A DNA stretch of 38,126 nucleotides, from positions 1 to 38,126 of the forward strand of contig JAGHCW010000040.1 of the NCBI GenBank assembly GCA_021160245.1, given 5' to 3'. The translations under genes were made by a program, and so were the position numbers. Shown here in pieces: positions 1 through 8,233 of this stretch; positions within the stretch are counted from its first letter, which is position 1; each line of letters starts with the position of its first letter. Source of the DNA: a bacterium. Lineage in GTDB: Bacteria > B130-G9. The notes under the pieces were generated by a model, which saw only the letters and a list, made by a program, of their open reading frames with translations, made no database searches and was not told the DNA's origin.

Positions 1-2964
1 GAAGGCAGCTTTGACTTCGCCCCCGCAGCCGATGGCGCATACGGGTTCTACACAGTTGCGACAGATGGCGCCGGGAACGTTGAGGCCGCGCCGGTTGCGG
101 CTGATAACACTACCGGTTTTGACACCGTCGCGCCTGAATCAACCTGCGAAAGCCCTGATCTGGCAAACAGCTCTAAAATTGCGGTGAGCTTCACCTCGTC
201 GGACGACAGGTCGTTCGTGGCTGAGGTCTGCCTCTATTCTCGTTTTGGGGAAGGCGCCTGGGTACTATATGAATGCACGTCGGCGACTATTGGCTCCTTC
301 GATTTCGAGCCTTATGGCGATGGTACTTACGAGTTCTACACAATCGCGACAGATGGCGCCGGAAACCTTGAGGAAGCGCCGATCGCGGCGGATGACTCGA
401 CAGAATACGACACAGTCGCGCCTCAGAGCAGCTGCACTAGCCCAACTTATGCAAATTCATCGCCTATTGCAGTGGACTTCACGGCAAATGACAGCCCATC
501 GACAGGAATTGCCTCAGTTGATCTCTGGTATAGTATAGACGGCGGCGATTGGACGGATAGCGGCCTTTCAGAGACCGGTACCGAAGGCAGCTTTGACTTC
601 GTGCCCGCTGCCGACGGCGCTTATGAGTTCTATACAATCGCGACAGATGGCGCCGGAAACGTCGAGGCGGCGCCGGGGACAGCGGACGGTTCAACTGAAT
701 ACGACACAGTCGCGCCTCAGTCATCTTGCACCAGCCCAAGCTCCACTAATTCAAAGCCGATCGCGGTTGGTTTCACAGCGAGTGACGGCACGTCCGGAAT
801 CGCAGAGGTTATCCTTCGGTATAGACTCAACGGCGGCGATTGGACGAGCAGTGGTCTCTCCTCCACTGAGGCGTCCGGCGCTTTTAGCTTCGCGCCCGGA
901 AACCAGGGGATGTATGAGTTCTACACAATCGCAACGGATAACGCCGGAAACGTGGAGGCGATACCGGGGGCAGCGGACGATACTACTGAATACGACACGA
1001 CCGCGCCTCATTCATCTTGCGAAAGCCCGGAGTTTGCGAGCTCATCTCCGATCGCGGTGAGCTTCACAGCCAGCGACACCCCATCTTCAGGAATCGCTGC
1101 AGTTGATCTCTGGTACAGAGTAAACGGCGGCATTTGGACCAACAGCGGCCTGTCTGAGGCGGGCACTGAGGGCAGCTTCGCCTTCGAGCCAGAAGCCGAT
1201 GGGACATATATGTTTTGCACGATTGCGACCGATGGCGCCGGAAATGTCGAGGCGGTTCCGGAGGCTGCTGACGATACGACGGAATACGACACAGTTGCCC
1301 CTCAATCATTCTGCGAAAGCCCAGAGTTTGCCAACTCATCGCCGATCGCGGTTGGTTTCACAGCGGGCGACAGCCCATCGTCCGGAATCGCGGCAGTCGA
1401 TCTCTGGTACAGATTGAATGGCGGCGATTGGACTGATAGCGGCCTCGCCGGCACTGGAACTTTTGGTAGCTTTAACTTCGTGCCCGGCGCTGATGGGACT
1501 TATGAGTTCTACACGATTGCGACCGATGGCGCCGGAAATGTCGAGGCGGTTCCGGAGGCTGCTGACGATACGACGGAATACGACACAGTTGCCCCTCAAT
1601 CATTCTGCACGGCGCCCGCAGACGCGACGACGACGCCGATAGTAGTTGACTTCACCGCGTCCGACACGGACTCAGGTGTTTTGGAGACGAAGCTCCGGTA
1701 TCGCAAAGATAGCGGAGCCTGGCAGAATTGGGGCGCAGCGTTGCCCGGGACCTCGGGCAGTTTTGATTTCACAGCGCCCGATGGTGAGGGTCTCTATGAC
1801 TTCTACACGGTTTGCGCAGACAACGCGGGGAACATTGAGGCGGCCCCGGCAGGACCCGGTGCAACCACGAATTACCACATACTGGCGCCGGAGATTTGGT
1901 TGAGCGCGGACTCCATCGACTTTGGTGAGGTCCCGACGGGCGATCACGCGGAAGAGACGTTGGTTGTTCGTAACGACGGCGACAGAGACCTTACGATAGA
2001 GAGTGTCCTTACTGGGCTTTCGATCTTCACGATAAGCTACACTGGCGCCTTGCCGGCAGTCCTCGCGCCGTCCGGAACGTTCGAGATTGACGTGACTTTC
2101 ACACCGGATAGCGTCGGCGAAGTTAATGATGAACTGACGATCACGTCGGATGATCCTGATTCTCCTTCGTCCGCTGTCGATCTTGCTGGAGAGGGCGTCC
2201 TGGAAGGCGAACTGACGGTTGATATATCCACGAACGCGGCTGCATATCAATTTGACGACACGCTCGAGATGAATATCGCGGTGCAGAACACGGGTGAGCC
2301 GGTCACGGTCGATGTCTATCTCATCCTGATATACGATCTGGGCGGTCCCGAGGAGCGGCAATGGTCGGGTTCGCTGGCTACTTGGTGGATAGACGGCATA
2401 CTCCCCGTCGCCACGGACTTCCCAATCGGTGCGGGCTATGACCTGGCGATGCAGTGGTGGAGCTCCACGCTGCCCTCTGAAATGCCGGGTATCGCGAAAT
2501 CGGGAACATACACTCTCTGGTTTGGAGCCGTTGAACCCGGCACGCTGAACCTCGTCTCAAATTTCGCTAGCTGCGAGTTCACACTCGATGGAGAGCCATT
2601 CGCAGATATTTACACCAACGCCGAGTTCTATTCACTAACTGCCGATAAGATCGACATATCGCTGGACCTCCAATTCCCACCATACTCCTTGGACACCGAC
2701 TTCTACATGCTGATGATGGCGCCGGACGGCACATTCTGGATTCCAACCCTCGATGCTTGGTGGCAGCCAGGTGTACTTCCGCTCATGCCCAACTTTGAAG
2801 CGCCACCGGGGCTGGTCCTTGAGGACGTCTTCTGGGAAGTGGACCTGCCGGCAATGGCGCCATTTGACGCGGCCGGTCAGTTCTGGCTCTTCACCGCGCT
2901 CGCAGAGCCCGGAACCGTGACGCCATATTCTGACATAGGCGTCGCGACATTCACATTGCAGTAA
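1..2964 (+). CDS. Secreted Ig-like repeat protein, 5' end missing
   Basis: The frame is open from base 1, so the gene begins before the window and 987 residues are visible. Residues 1 to about 625 are one partial and six full repeats of about 98 residues. Each repeat carries a short Cys motif near its start, a WY segment, and the signature FYTIATDGAGN followed by a TEYDT boundary. This looks like a bacterial Ig-like or fibronectin-like beta-sandwich array. Residues about 628-735 resemble an ASPM/SPD-2/Hydin-type domain (IDFGEV...LVVRNDGDRDL). Two copies of a roughly 120-residue module follow (about 736-860 and 865-987), with motifs such as APDGTFW and EPGT. The same module is at the N-terminus of the 5021-6082 gene. 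It is probably secreted or surface-exposed, but the export signal lies outside the window. No catalytic motif is visible and the function is unknown. A possible terminator downstream faces the other strand. Confidence 0.85.
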   Translation, partial: EGSFDFAPAADGAYGFYTVATDGAGNVEAAPVAADNTTGFDTVAPESTCESPDLANSSKIAVSFTSSDDRSFVAEVCLYSRFGEGAWVLYECTSATIGSFDFEPYGDGTYEFYTIATDGAGNLEEAPIAADDSTEYDTVAPQSSCTSPTYANSSPIAVDFTANDSPSTGIASVDLWYSIDGGDWTDSGLSETGTEGSFDFVPAADGAYEFYTIATDGAGNVEAAPGTADGSTEYDTVAPQSSCTSPSSTNSKPIAVGFTASDGTSGIAEVILRYRLNGGDWTSSGLSSTEASGAFSFAPGNQGMYEFYTIATDNAGNVEAIPGAADDTTEYDTTAPHSSCESPEFASSSPIAVSFTASDTPSSGIAAVDLWYRVNGGIWTNSGLSEAGTEGSFAFEPEADGTYMFCTIATDGAGNVEAVPEAADDTTEYDTVAPQSFCESPEFANSSPIAVGFTAGDSPSSGIAAVDLWYRLNGGDWTDSGLAGTGTFGSFNFVPGADGTYEFYTIATDGAGNVEAVPEAADDTTEYDTVAPQSFCTAPADATTTPIVVDFTASDTDSGVLETKLRYRKDSGAWQNWGAALPGTSGSFDFTAPDGEGLYDFYTVCADNAGNIEAAPAGPGATTNYHILAPEIWLSADSIDFGEVPTGDHAEETLVVRNDGDRDLTIESVLTGLSIFTISYTGALPAVLAPSGTFEIDVTFTPDSVGEVNDELTITSDDPDSPSSAVDLAGEGVLEGELTVDISTNAAAYQFDDTLEMNIAVQNTGEPVTVDVYLILIYDLGGPEERQWSGSLATWWIDGILPVATDFPIGAGYDLAMQWWSSTLPSEMPGIAKSGTYTLWFGAVEPGTLNLVSNFASCEFTLDGEPFADIYTNAEFYSLTADKIDISLDLQFPPYSLDTDFYMLMMAPDGTFWIPTLDAWWQPGVLPLMPNFEAPPGLVLEDVFWEVDLPAMAPFDAAGQFWLFTALAEPGTVTPYSDIGVATFTLQ
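1218..1608 (+). repeat. Perfect 97-bp direct repeat within the Ig-like array
   Basis: Bases 1218-1314 and 1512-1608 are identical over 97 bases, offset by 294 bases (98 codons, one repeat unit). Other repeat units match at protein level but have drifted at synonymous positions. This stretch therefore looks recently copied by unequal crossing-over or gene conversion. Confidence 0.85.
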
Positions 2965-2987
2965 GAAACCGAAAACAATCGCAACGC

Positions 2988-3033
2988 AAAAAACGGGATA
3001 GACGGGCTTTTGAGGGTCTCTCAGAAGCCTGTC
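2988..3033 (-). terminator. Probable intrinsic terminator for the minus-strand nfo gene
   Basis: Bases 3001-3014 pair with 3020-3033 over 14 positions (12 matches) around a 5-base loop. Read on the minus strand, a run of six T (2993-2988) follows the stem after 7 bases. There is no T-run on the plus side, so it probably serves nfo rather than the upstream repeat-protein gene. Confidence 0.6.
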
Positions 3034-3109
3034 ACCACATCTGGTATGCCACAATGAGATCTCCCGTGACATCATAAAGAGACCTGGCCTATTGGACAGT
3101 CAATTCAGA

Positions 3110-3955
3110 TTAGGCCCTGTTGAAAAGCGATGTGAACGTCTTCAGATTCTGGCTATCGCCGCATTCGTCATCCACGGGCGTTTCCAGTATGAACGGGAGA
3201 TGTGACAGTCGCTCATGATTTGCGATGTTGCGAAATCCATCTAGGCCGATGGCGCCTAACCCTATGTGGTAATGCCGGTCAACGTGGCTGCCCAGCTTGA
3301 CCTTCGTGTCGTTGACATGGACGACCTTCAGACGGTGATATCCAATATGCCGGTCAAGGTCATCAAGTGTCTCCTCAAGCCCCGCGCGTGTGGCCACGTC
3401 ATAGCCAGATGCGTACGCGTGTGCCGTATCAAGACATACACAAAGCCGATTCTCAACGTGCGACGCCTCGATTATTCTCGCAAGCTCCGCAAACGTCGAG
3501 CCAATTATGTTACCCGAGCCGGCTGTAAGCTCCAGCACAAGCTGCGCCTCATATTCATCAGAGAGTATCTCATCAAGACCCTGCGCTACCGCCCTGATGG
3601 CATCTTCGACAGGTCTTCCCCTTCCGGACCCAATGTGCGTCACAACGTTTTGTGCTCCGAGTAGATCGGCCCTCGAAAGGGAAATTCTGATGGCCTGTCT
3701 TGATTTTGCCACGAGCTCCTTGTCAGGGCTTGCTAGATTTATGAGATAGGGTGTATGGATAACGACCGCCTCGATTTCATATTCACTCACGAGGCGTCGG
3801 AAGGTCTTGACGTCCGTGTGGGAGGGCGCATTGCTCCGCCAGCTTCGGGGATTCTGAGCGAATATCTGAAGGGCGTTGCAGCCCAATTCATGCGCCCGCT
3901 CAACGGCCTTGTAAACCCCTCCGGCGGCTGAGAAGTGCATTCCAACGATCATCAT
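3110..3955 (-). CDS. nfo: Endonuclease IV (AP endonuclease)
   Basis: This 281-residue protein matches the Nfo TIM-barrel family in length and motifs. It should cleave DNA 5' to abasic sites in base-excision repair, using three metal ions. All nine family metal ligands can be placed: H67 (HTPYLINLASP), H107 (THIGSG), E142 (LELTAGSG), D176 and H179 (CLDTAHAYASGYD), H213 (HVND), D226 and H228 (DRHYH), and E258 (LETP). The start is the first ATG of an ATGATG pair, with GGAAGG about 10 bases upstream. It is transcribed against its neighbours as a single gene and followed by a hairpin terminator at 2988-3033. The cytoplasmic repair role is inferred from the family. Confidence 0.96.
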   Translation of the reverse strand: MMIVGMHFSAAGGVYKAVERAHELGCNALQIFAQNPRSWRSNAPSHTDVKTFRRLVSEYEIEAVVIHTPYLINLASPDKELVAKSRQAIRISLSRADLLGAQNVVTHIGSGRGRPVEDAIRAVAQGLDEILSDEYEAQLVLELTAGSGNIIGSTFAELARIIEASHVENRLCVCLDTAHAYASGYDVATRAGLEETLDDLDRHIGYHRLKVVHVNDTKVKLGSHVDRHYHIGLGAIGLDGFRNIANHERLSHLPFILETPVDDECGDSQNLKTFTSLFNRA

Positions 3956-4091
3956 AACTTTTATCCCTTCCGGAGAAGGCGCAGTTGTGTTCGATCCGAG
4001 CTTTACCCAGAGACAAAATCACAGTAGTATCAAACTCAATGTATTCTCAAAGTCGTAAATGCTCAAATTGTATTTCGAGGAGGCTTGCCAA

Positions 4092-4937
4092 ATGAACAGG
4101 AGGAGTTTTCTAAAACTGGGCGGCGTCTCAATGCTCTGCTCGCTATTTGCGCCTCGCTTGGTCAGGCGGGCAAGCGCACAGGACGGCGGACCGTCTTATT
4201 GGGCTGGAAACTACTTCATTCAGGACACAGTAGATAGCAGCGACCTTCCGGAGCGCATACTGGCTAGGATTGGCGGCGCTTGGCACGTCTATCCGGTGAG
4301 GGAGCTTCCGCAGGAGTTCCTGGATTGGAACCTCAGCTCCCGGGTCTCGATGCTCGAGGATATGGCAAGCGGCCAAATGGCGATGAGCTATGACGGCCCT
4401 CATAACGCCGCTGTGGCGACATTCTCCCGCTTCGGGCGAGGGGATAGTGATTTCGTCATCAATAATGCATACAAAGGGATGGGAATGGTTCCGAAACCGG
4501 ACCGCATCGATGAGATCATCGACCGGCTTAAGATGACCAAAGACCACCCAATGAGCGCTAAGCTCCAGGTACTCATCGGGAACTACAACGACGACACGAT
4601 CTGGGATAGGACGAAGCAGGGCTCCATAGAGCTATACACATCGCCGTCATTTGAGACTCACAGCTTCACAAACCAAATGCGCAATCCAATCTCGACCGTG
4701 GTCTTTTTGGACTCCGTATCCTATGAGCTCAGAACGATAAGCAGACTGATGCACCACCGCGACCCAACGCTCTCCGAAGAAGAGAAGAAGGAGTCTGAGT
4801 ACATCAACTTAGTCCACTCCTATTTCCACGGCGGACCGACTGACTTCATCGCCTGCGTTTATCATGTGATAGAGGTTTTTGACAACTCTCCAGGGCATTC
4901 GGGAGCCGGAAGCAGAGTTGTGCCTCCACTCGCTTAA
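4092..4937 (+). CDS. Tat-exported protein of unknown function
   Basis: I chose the ATG at 4092 because GAGGAGG lies about 10 bases upstream. An in-frame start 33 bases earlier would put extra residues in front of a signal peptide. The N-terminus carries a twin-arginine motif (NRRSFLKLGG), a short hydrophobic stretch and an Ala-x-Ala cleavage region (RASAQ) near residue 30. This predicts folded export to the periplasm. The mature part of about 250 residues is soluble and rich in aromatic residues and His (AMSYDGPHNAA, MHHRDP, SYFHGG). I recognise no family. The Tat signal suggests that it folds or binds a cofactor before export, which is inference only. It lies 83 bases upstream of the SUMF1-fold gene on the same strand, so the two could be co-transcribed. 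Confidence 0.8.
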   Translation: MNRRSFLKLGGVSMLCSLFAPRLVRRASAQDGGPSYWAGNYFIQDTVDSSDLPERILARIGGAWHVYPVRELPQEFLDWNLSSRVSMLEDMASGQMAMSYDGPHNAAVATFSRFGRGDSDFVINNAYKGMGMVPKPDRIDEIIDRLKMTKDHPMSAKLQVLIGNYNDDTIWDRTKQGSIELYTSPSFETHSFTNQMRNPISTVVFLDSVSYELRTISRLMHHRDPTLSEEEKKESEYINLVHSYFHGGPTDFIACVYHVIEVFDNSPGHSGAGSRVVPPLA

Positions 4938-5020
4938 GGGAGCAAAGTTGTGCCGTATGATAATCGTAGCAACCACTTGCTGGGCTTAAAGTGAGCAAGT
5001 TTTTTTGAAGGAGATTGAGA

Positions 5021-6082
5021 ATGCAGATAAGATTGGCTTCTATTTTAATGATTGTGGCTTTGCTCGGCCTCCAAAGTGCAGCCCTGGCGATTGAGTCGCC
5101 ATGCGTTGAGGTGACAACAGACCGCGCCGCGTATTCGTTCGGCGACAGCTTGGAGGTCCTGCTTACTGTGAGCAACGATAGCACTGAGCGCTCGGTGGAC
5201 TTCTACATGGCGTATTTAGCGCCTGACGGGACACCGTACTTCTATCCGGATTGGTCCAGTGAGATGGCGCCTGGGATGGCTGAAGTAGCCCTGCCTTCAG
5301 GTTTTGCTATGGGGACATTTGCCTTTCTCACATGCCCGATTCCCGGCAGCGGCCCGCCGATTCTTGTCGAAGGGACGCATACCTTCGCCGTGGCTCTCAT
5401 GGAGGCGGGCTCTTCCGACAATCTTCTTCAGGATGTGAGTTTTGCGTTCTTCGACGTGAGCTCGAGCTCGGAAGGCTGTCCTCCAGGAATGGTCCGAGTT
5501 CCAGCTGGGGAGTTTATGATGGGCGACACATCCGGTATGGGTTATCTAGACGAGTATCCCCTGCATCAGGTGTTTTTGGATTCTTATTGCATTGACGTAT
5601 TTGAGTATCCGAATCAAGAGGAAGAGACGCCTGATTCTAATCTGTCATGGCTCGAGGCGAACTCGCTTTGCTCCCAACAGGGCAAACGACTCTGCGGCGA
5701 GGCGGAGTGGGAGAAGGCCTGCAAGGGCCCAATGGATTGGATATATCCCTACGGAGACAGTTACAGCAATATCATGTGCTGGACGCAAGTCGCGAGCGAT
5801 GAGCCCGCAAATCCGTCCGGTGATAGAGGGCGCTGCACAAATGCCTATGGCGCCTTTGACATGAGCGGCAACGTCTTGGAGTGGGTGAACGACTTCTATT
5901 CGGCGGACTATTACTCGTCATCAGTCTATGAGAATCCAACCGGGCCGGCAGTCGGAAGCTCAAAAGTCATTCGCGGAGGCGCCTCGTTCCATGGGGGTCT
6001 TGCGACTAGGTGTTCTTTCCGAGGCTCCTATTATCCGGAAATGGCGAAGTTTGGCGCTGGCGTCCGCTGTTGCAGAGATTAG
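5021..6082 (+). CDS. Secreted SUMF1/FGE-fold protein with an N-terminal beta module
   Basis: The ATG at 5021 follows GAAGGAG at 7-base spacing. A TTG two codons earlier would sit too close to it. Residues 1-23 form a signal peptide ending ALA. Residues about 25-150 match the module found twice at the C-terminus of the first protein in the window (AYSFGDSLEV, VDFYMAYLAPDGT, SGTH/GTH-type ending). Residues about 155-353 are a formylglycine-generating-enzyme/SUMF1 fold: GMVRVPAGEFMMG, RLCGEAEWEKAC, NAYGAFDMSGNVLEWV and RGG at 318-320. True oxygen-dependent FGE has two active-site Cys shortly after that RGG. Here the segment reads ASFHGGLATRC, with no Cys until 331, so sulfatase activation is unlikely. 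A structural, ligand-binding or adhesive envelope role is more probable. Confidence 0.85.
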   Translation: MQIRLASILMIVALLGLQSAALAIESPCVEVTTDRAAYSFGDSLEVLLTVSNDSTERSVDFYMAYLAPDGTPYFYPDWSSEMAPGMAEVALPSGFAMGTFAFLTCPIPGSGPPILVEGTHTFAVALMEAGSSDNLLQDVSFAFFDVSSSSEGCPPGMVRVPAGEFMMGDTSGMGYLDEYPLHQVFLDSYCIDVFEYPNQEEETPDSNLSWLEANSLCSQQGKRLCGEAEWEKACKGPMDWIYPYGDSYSNIMCWTQVASDEPANPSGDRGRCTNAYGAFDMSGNVLEWVNDFYSADYYSSSVYENPTGPAVGSSKVIRGGASFHGGLATRCSFRGSYYPEMAKFGAGVRCCRD

Positions 6083-6218
6083 AGCGAAGACAGGAGTTTG
6101 CGTCGGCAATATAAATGGAGGTTGCCGGGCGGGGGGCTCTTAGGGAATCCGGGGCTTTGATTGAGATGGCCTCGCTTATTTTGTTTTTTTATGTTGGGGA
6201 AACTCCTTCCCTAAGGAC

Positions 6219-6245
6219 TTGACATAAACAGGTGTTTAGTATTAG
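6219..6245 (+). promoter_or_regulatory. Candidate promoter with internal palindrome, upstream of tRNA-Val/thrS
   Basis: A perfect -35 hexamer TTGACA lies at 6219-6224. The best -10 candidate is TATTAG at 6240-6245, with a short 15-base spacer. Between them sits a perfect inverted repeat, TAAACA-GG-TGTTTA (6225-6238), placed where a repressor would block polymerase. A T-rich tract at 6174-6191 lies just upstream, but I see no convincing terminator stem with it. The rest of 6083-6301 shows no gene. Confidence 0.4.
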
Positions 6246-6301
6246 AGTTCCCTTGCATTTATTTGGATAGATATTACCTACCAAGGGATTGATCGACATG
6301 T

Positions 6302-6376
6302 AGGCACGTAGCTCAGGGGTGGAGCGCTACCTTGACGCGGTAGAGGTCGGCGGTTCGAAGCCGCCCGTGCCTACCA
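6302..6376 (+). tRNA. tRNA-Val (GAC)
   Basis: All four arms fold. The acceptor stem is AGGCACG with CGTGCCT, the D arm GCTC/GAGC, the anticodon stem CTACC/GGTAG with loop TTGACGC (anticodon GAC, valine), and the T arm GGCGG-TTCGAAG-CCGCC. Discriminator A and an encoded CCA (6374-6376) complete the gene. It lies 66 bases upstream of thrS on the same strand and may share its transcript. Confidence 0.95.
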
Positions 6377-6442
6377 TTTCCGGCTCGCGTCTCCCCCAAT
6401 GCACGGGTTTATCCAAATGGAATATATGTTTGAATATAACTA

Positions 6443-8233
6443 GTGAGTAGCGAATTGAGAGACGAAATAAGCAATAAATCTGACCGGCTGGGGCTTGAGG
6501 AGTATAGACACAGCACGGCGCATGTCCTTGCTGATGCCGTAAAGCAGCTTTTCCCCGGGACGAAATTGGGAATAGGGCCGGCGATTAAGAACGGCTTCTA
6601 TTACGATTTCGATCAAGAGAGCAGATTCAGCGATTCGGACTTCGTCGCAATAGAGAAGAGGATGCGGGAGATAATCGCGAAGGACCTTCCTTTCGAAAGA
6701 AGCGTTGTCTCCAGGGAAGAGGCACGTCGTATCTTTGAGGCGCAGGGCGAGAGTTACAAACTGGAGCTCTTGTCAAAGGTGCCCGACGACGAGGAGGTCG
6801 TGCTATATAGGCACGGCGATTTCGTGGACCTTTGTCGCGGCCCTCATGTTGAGTCCACCGGCAGGTTAGGCGTGTTTAAGTTGACGTCAGTTGCGGGCGC
6901 GTATTGGCTTGGCGATGAGCACAATCCGATGCTTCAGCGGATATATGGAGCGGCATTTACAGATGAGCGCGAGCTTGAGGAGCACCTTCGCCTTGTTGAG
7001 GAGGCGAAGAAGCGTGATCACCGTATTTTGGGCAGGCAGCTCGACCTCTTCTCGATAGACGAGGAGGCCGGGGCCGGTCTTGTCTATTGGCACCCCAATG
7101 GCGCGATGCTGAAGCACATCATAGAGGACTTCTGGCTGAAAGAGCACCTCAAGCGAGGCTACGAATTGCTTAGCACTCCCCACATTGCCAAGAGCTCGCT
7201 TTGGCACGCTTCAGGGCATTACAGCTATTACAAAGAGAACATGTATATCCTCCCTGTTGGGAATGAGGAGTACGTCCTCAAGCCAATGAATTGCCCTATG
7301 CACCTTCAAGTTTACCGTTCGAGGGTTCGATCTTACCGGGAGTTGCCGATAAGGTATGCGGAGCTCGGCACGGTTTATCGACGTGAGCGTTCAGGGACAC
7401 TCCATGGCATGTTCAGGGTCCGGGGATTCACACAGGACGATGCCCATATATTCTGCACGCCAGAGCAGGTGGAAGCGGAGGTCGGTTCCGTTGTGGACCT
7501 TGCGCTTCACATGCTGAAAGTCTTCGGCTTTGAGCAGCTTGGTATCGATCTCTCGCTCATGGACAGGGGAAAGCGACAGGACTATATAGGCGATCCGGAG
7601 GTCTGGGACAGGTCCGAGGCAATCCTCCGCAAGGTTCTTCAGGCAAAGTCCCTGGACTTCAGGGAGATGCTGGGCGAGGCGGCCTTCTATGGTCCCAAGA
7701 TCGATTTCCAGTTGGTTGACATCTATGGCCATAAGCAACAGGGCGCCACGATTCAACTGGATTTCAATCTCCCGAAGCGACTTGACCTAGATTACATTGG
7801 GAGTGATGGATCAGAGCAGCATGTGGTGCTGATTCACAGGACGATTCTGGGGGCGTTGGAGCGATTCGTGGCGGCCCTCATTGAGAGCTGTGGCGGAGCG
7901 TTCCCACTCTGGCTTTCTCCCAAGCAGATTGCAGTTTTGCCGATTACCGACACTCAGCATGAATTCGCCTCCAAAGTCCGCGATGATCTATTGGATGCGG
8001 GCTTTAGAGTCTTGCTGGACGACAGGAATGAGAAATTGGGATTCAAGATAAGGGAGCACACTAAGCTGCCCTACCTCTTGATTATAGGCAAGAGGGAGCA
8101 AGCAGAGGGCAGTGTGTCTGTAAGGCGCCGCTTCGAGGGCCAAATAGGGGCGATGAAACTCGACGAGTTTATCTCGATGGCCCGGGAAGAGGCGCAGAAG
8201 CGTGTGATTTTTACTGAAGGAGATCGCCGATAG
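6443..8233 (+). CDS. thrS: Threonyl-tRNA synthetase lacking the TGS domain
   Basis: This 596-residue class II synthetase charges tRNA-Thr. The editing domain starts almost at the N-terminus: HSTAH at residues 23-27 and CRGPH further on are the zinc-like motifs of the tRNA_SAD domain. The catalytic core follows, with NCPMH (zinc-ligand Cys about residue 284) and motif 2, YRRERSGTLHG. The HGTP anticodon-binding domain (IAVLPITDTQ) is at the C-terminus. E. coli ThrS has about 642 residues with a TGS domain in front. Here an in-frame stop lies directly upstream (TAA at 6437-6439), so TGS is truly absent from this reading frame. The start is GTG at 6443 with no good ribosome-binding site, and TTG at 6455 is an alternative. 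The stop codon overlaps the infC start. Confidence 0.95.
   Translation: MSSELRDEISNKSDRLGLEEYRHSTAHVLADAVKQLFPGTKLGIGPAIKNGFYYDFDQESRFSDSDFVAIEKRMREIIAKDLPFERSVVSREEARRIFEAQGESYKLELLSKVPDDEEVVLYRHGDFVDLCRGPHVESTGRLGVFKLTSVAGAYWLGDEHNPMLQRIYGAAFTDERELEEHLRLVEEAKKRDHRILGRQLDLFSIDEEAGAGLVYWHPNGAMLKHIIEDFWLKEHLKRGYELLSTPHIAKSSLWHASGHYSYYKENMYILPVGNEEYVLKPMNCPMHLQVYRSRVRSYRELPIRYAELGTVYRRERSGTLHGMFRVRGFTQDDAHIFCTPEQVEAEVGSVVDLALHMLKVFGFEQLGIDLSLMDRGKRQDYIGDPEVWDRSEAILRKVLQAKSLDFREMLGEAAFYGPKIDFQLVDIYGHKQQGATIQLDFNLPKRLDLDYIGSDGSEQHVVLIHRTILGALERFVAALIESCGGAFPLWLSPKQIAVLPITDTQHEFASKVRDDLLDAGFRVLLDDRNEKLGFKIREHTKLPYLLIIGKREQAEGSVSVRRRFEGQIGAMKLDEFISMAREEAQKRVIFTEGDRR
8216..8232 (+). promoter_or_regulatory. 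Ribosome-binding site fixing an ATA start for infC
   Basis: GAAGGAG (8216-8222) sits 7 bases before ATA at 8230-8232. The infC frame has a stop at 8215-8217 and no ATG, GTG or TTG between it and 8320. Starting at 8320 would remove about 30 conserved residues. The ATA overlaps the thrS stop TAG (8231-8233) by two bases. Confidence 0.75.

Noticed and set aside
1672-2361. 229-codon open frame on the minus strand
   Set aside because: It is antisense to the repeat-protein gene, has no recognisable motif, and arises from the codon bias of the sense gene.
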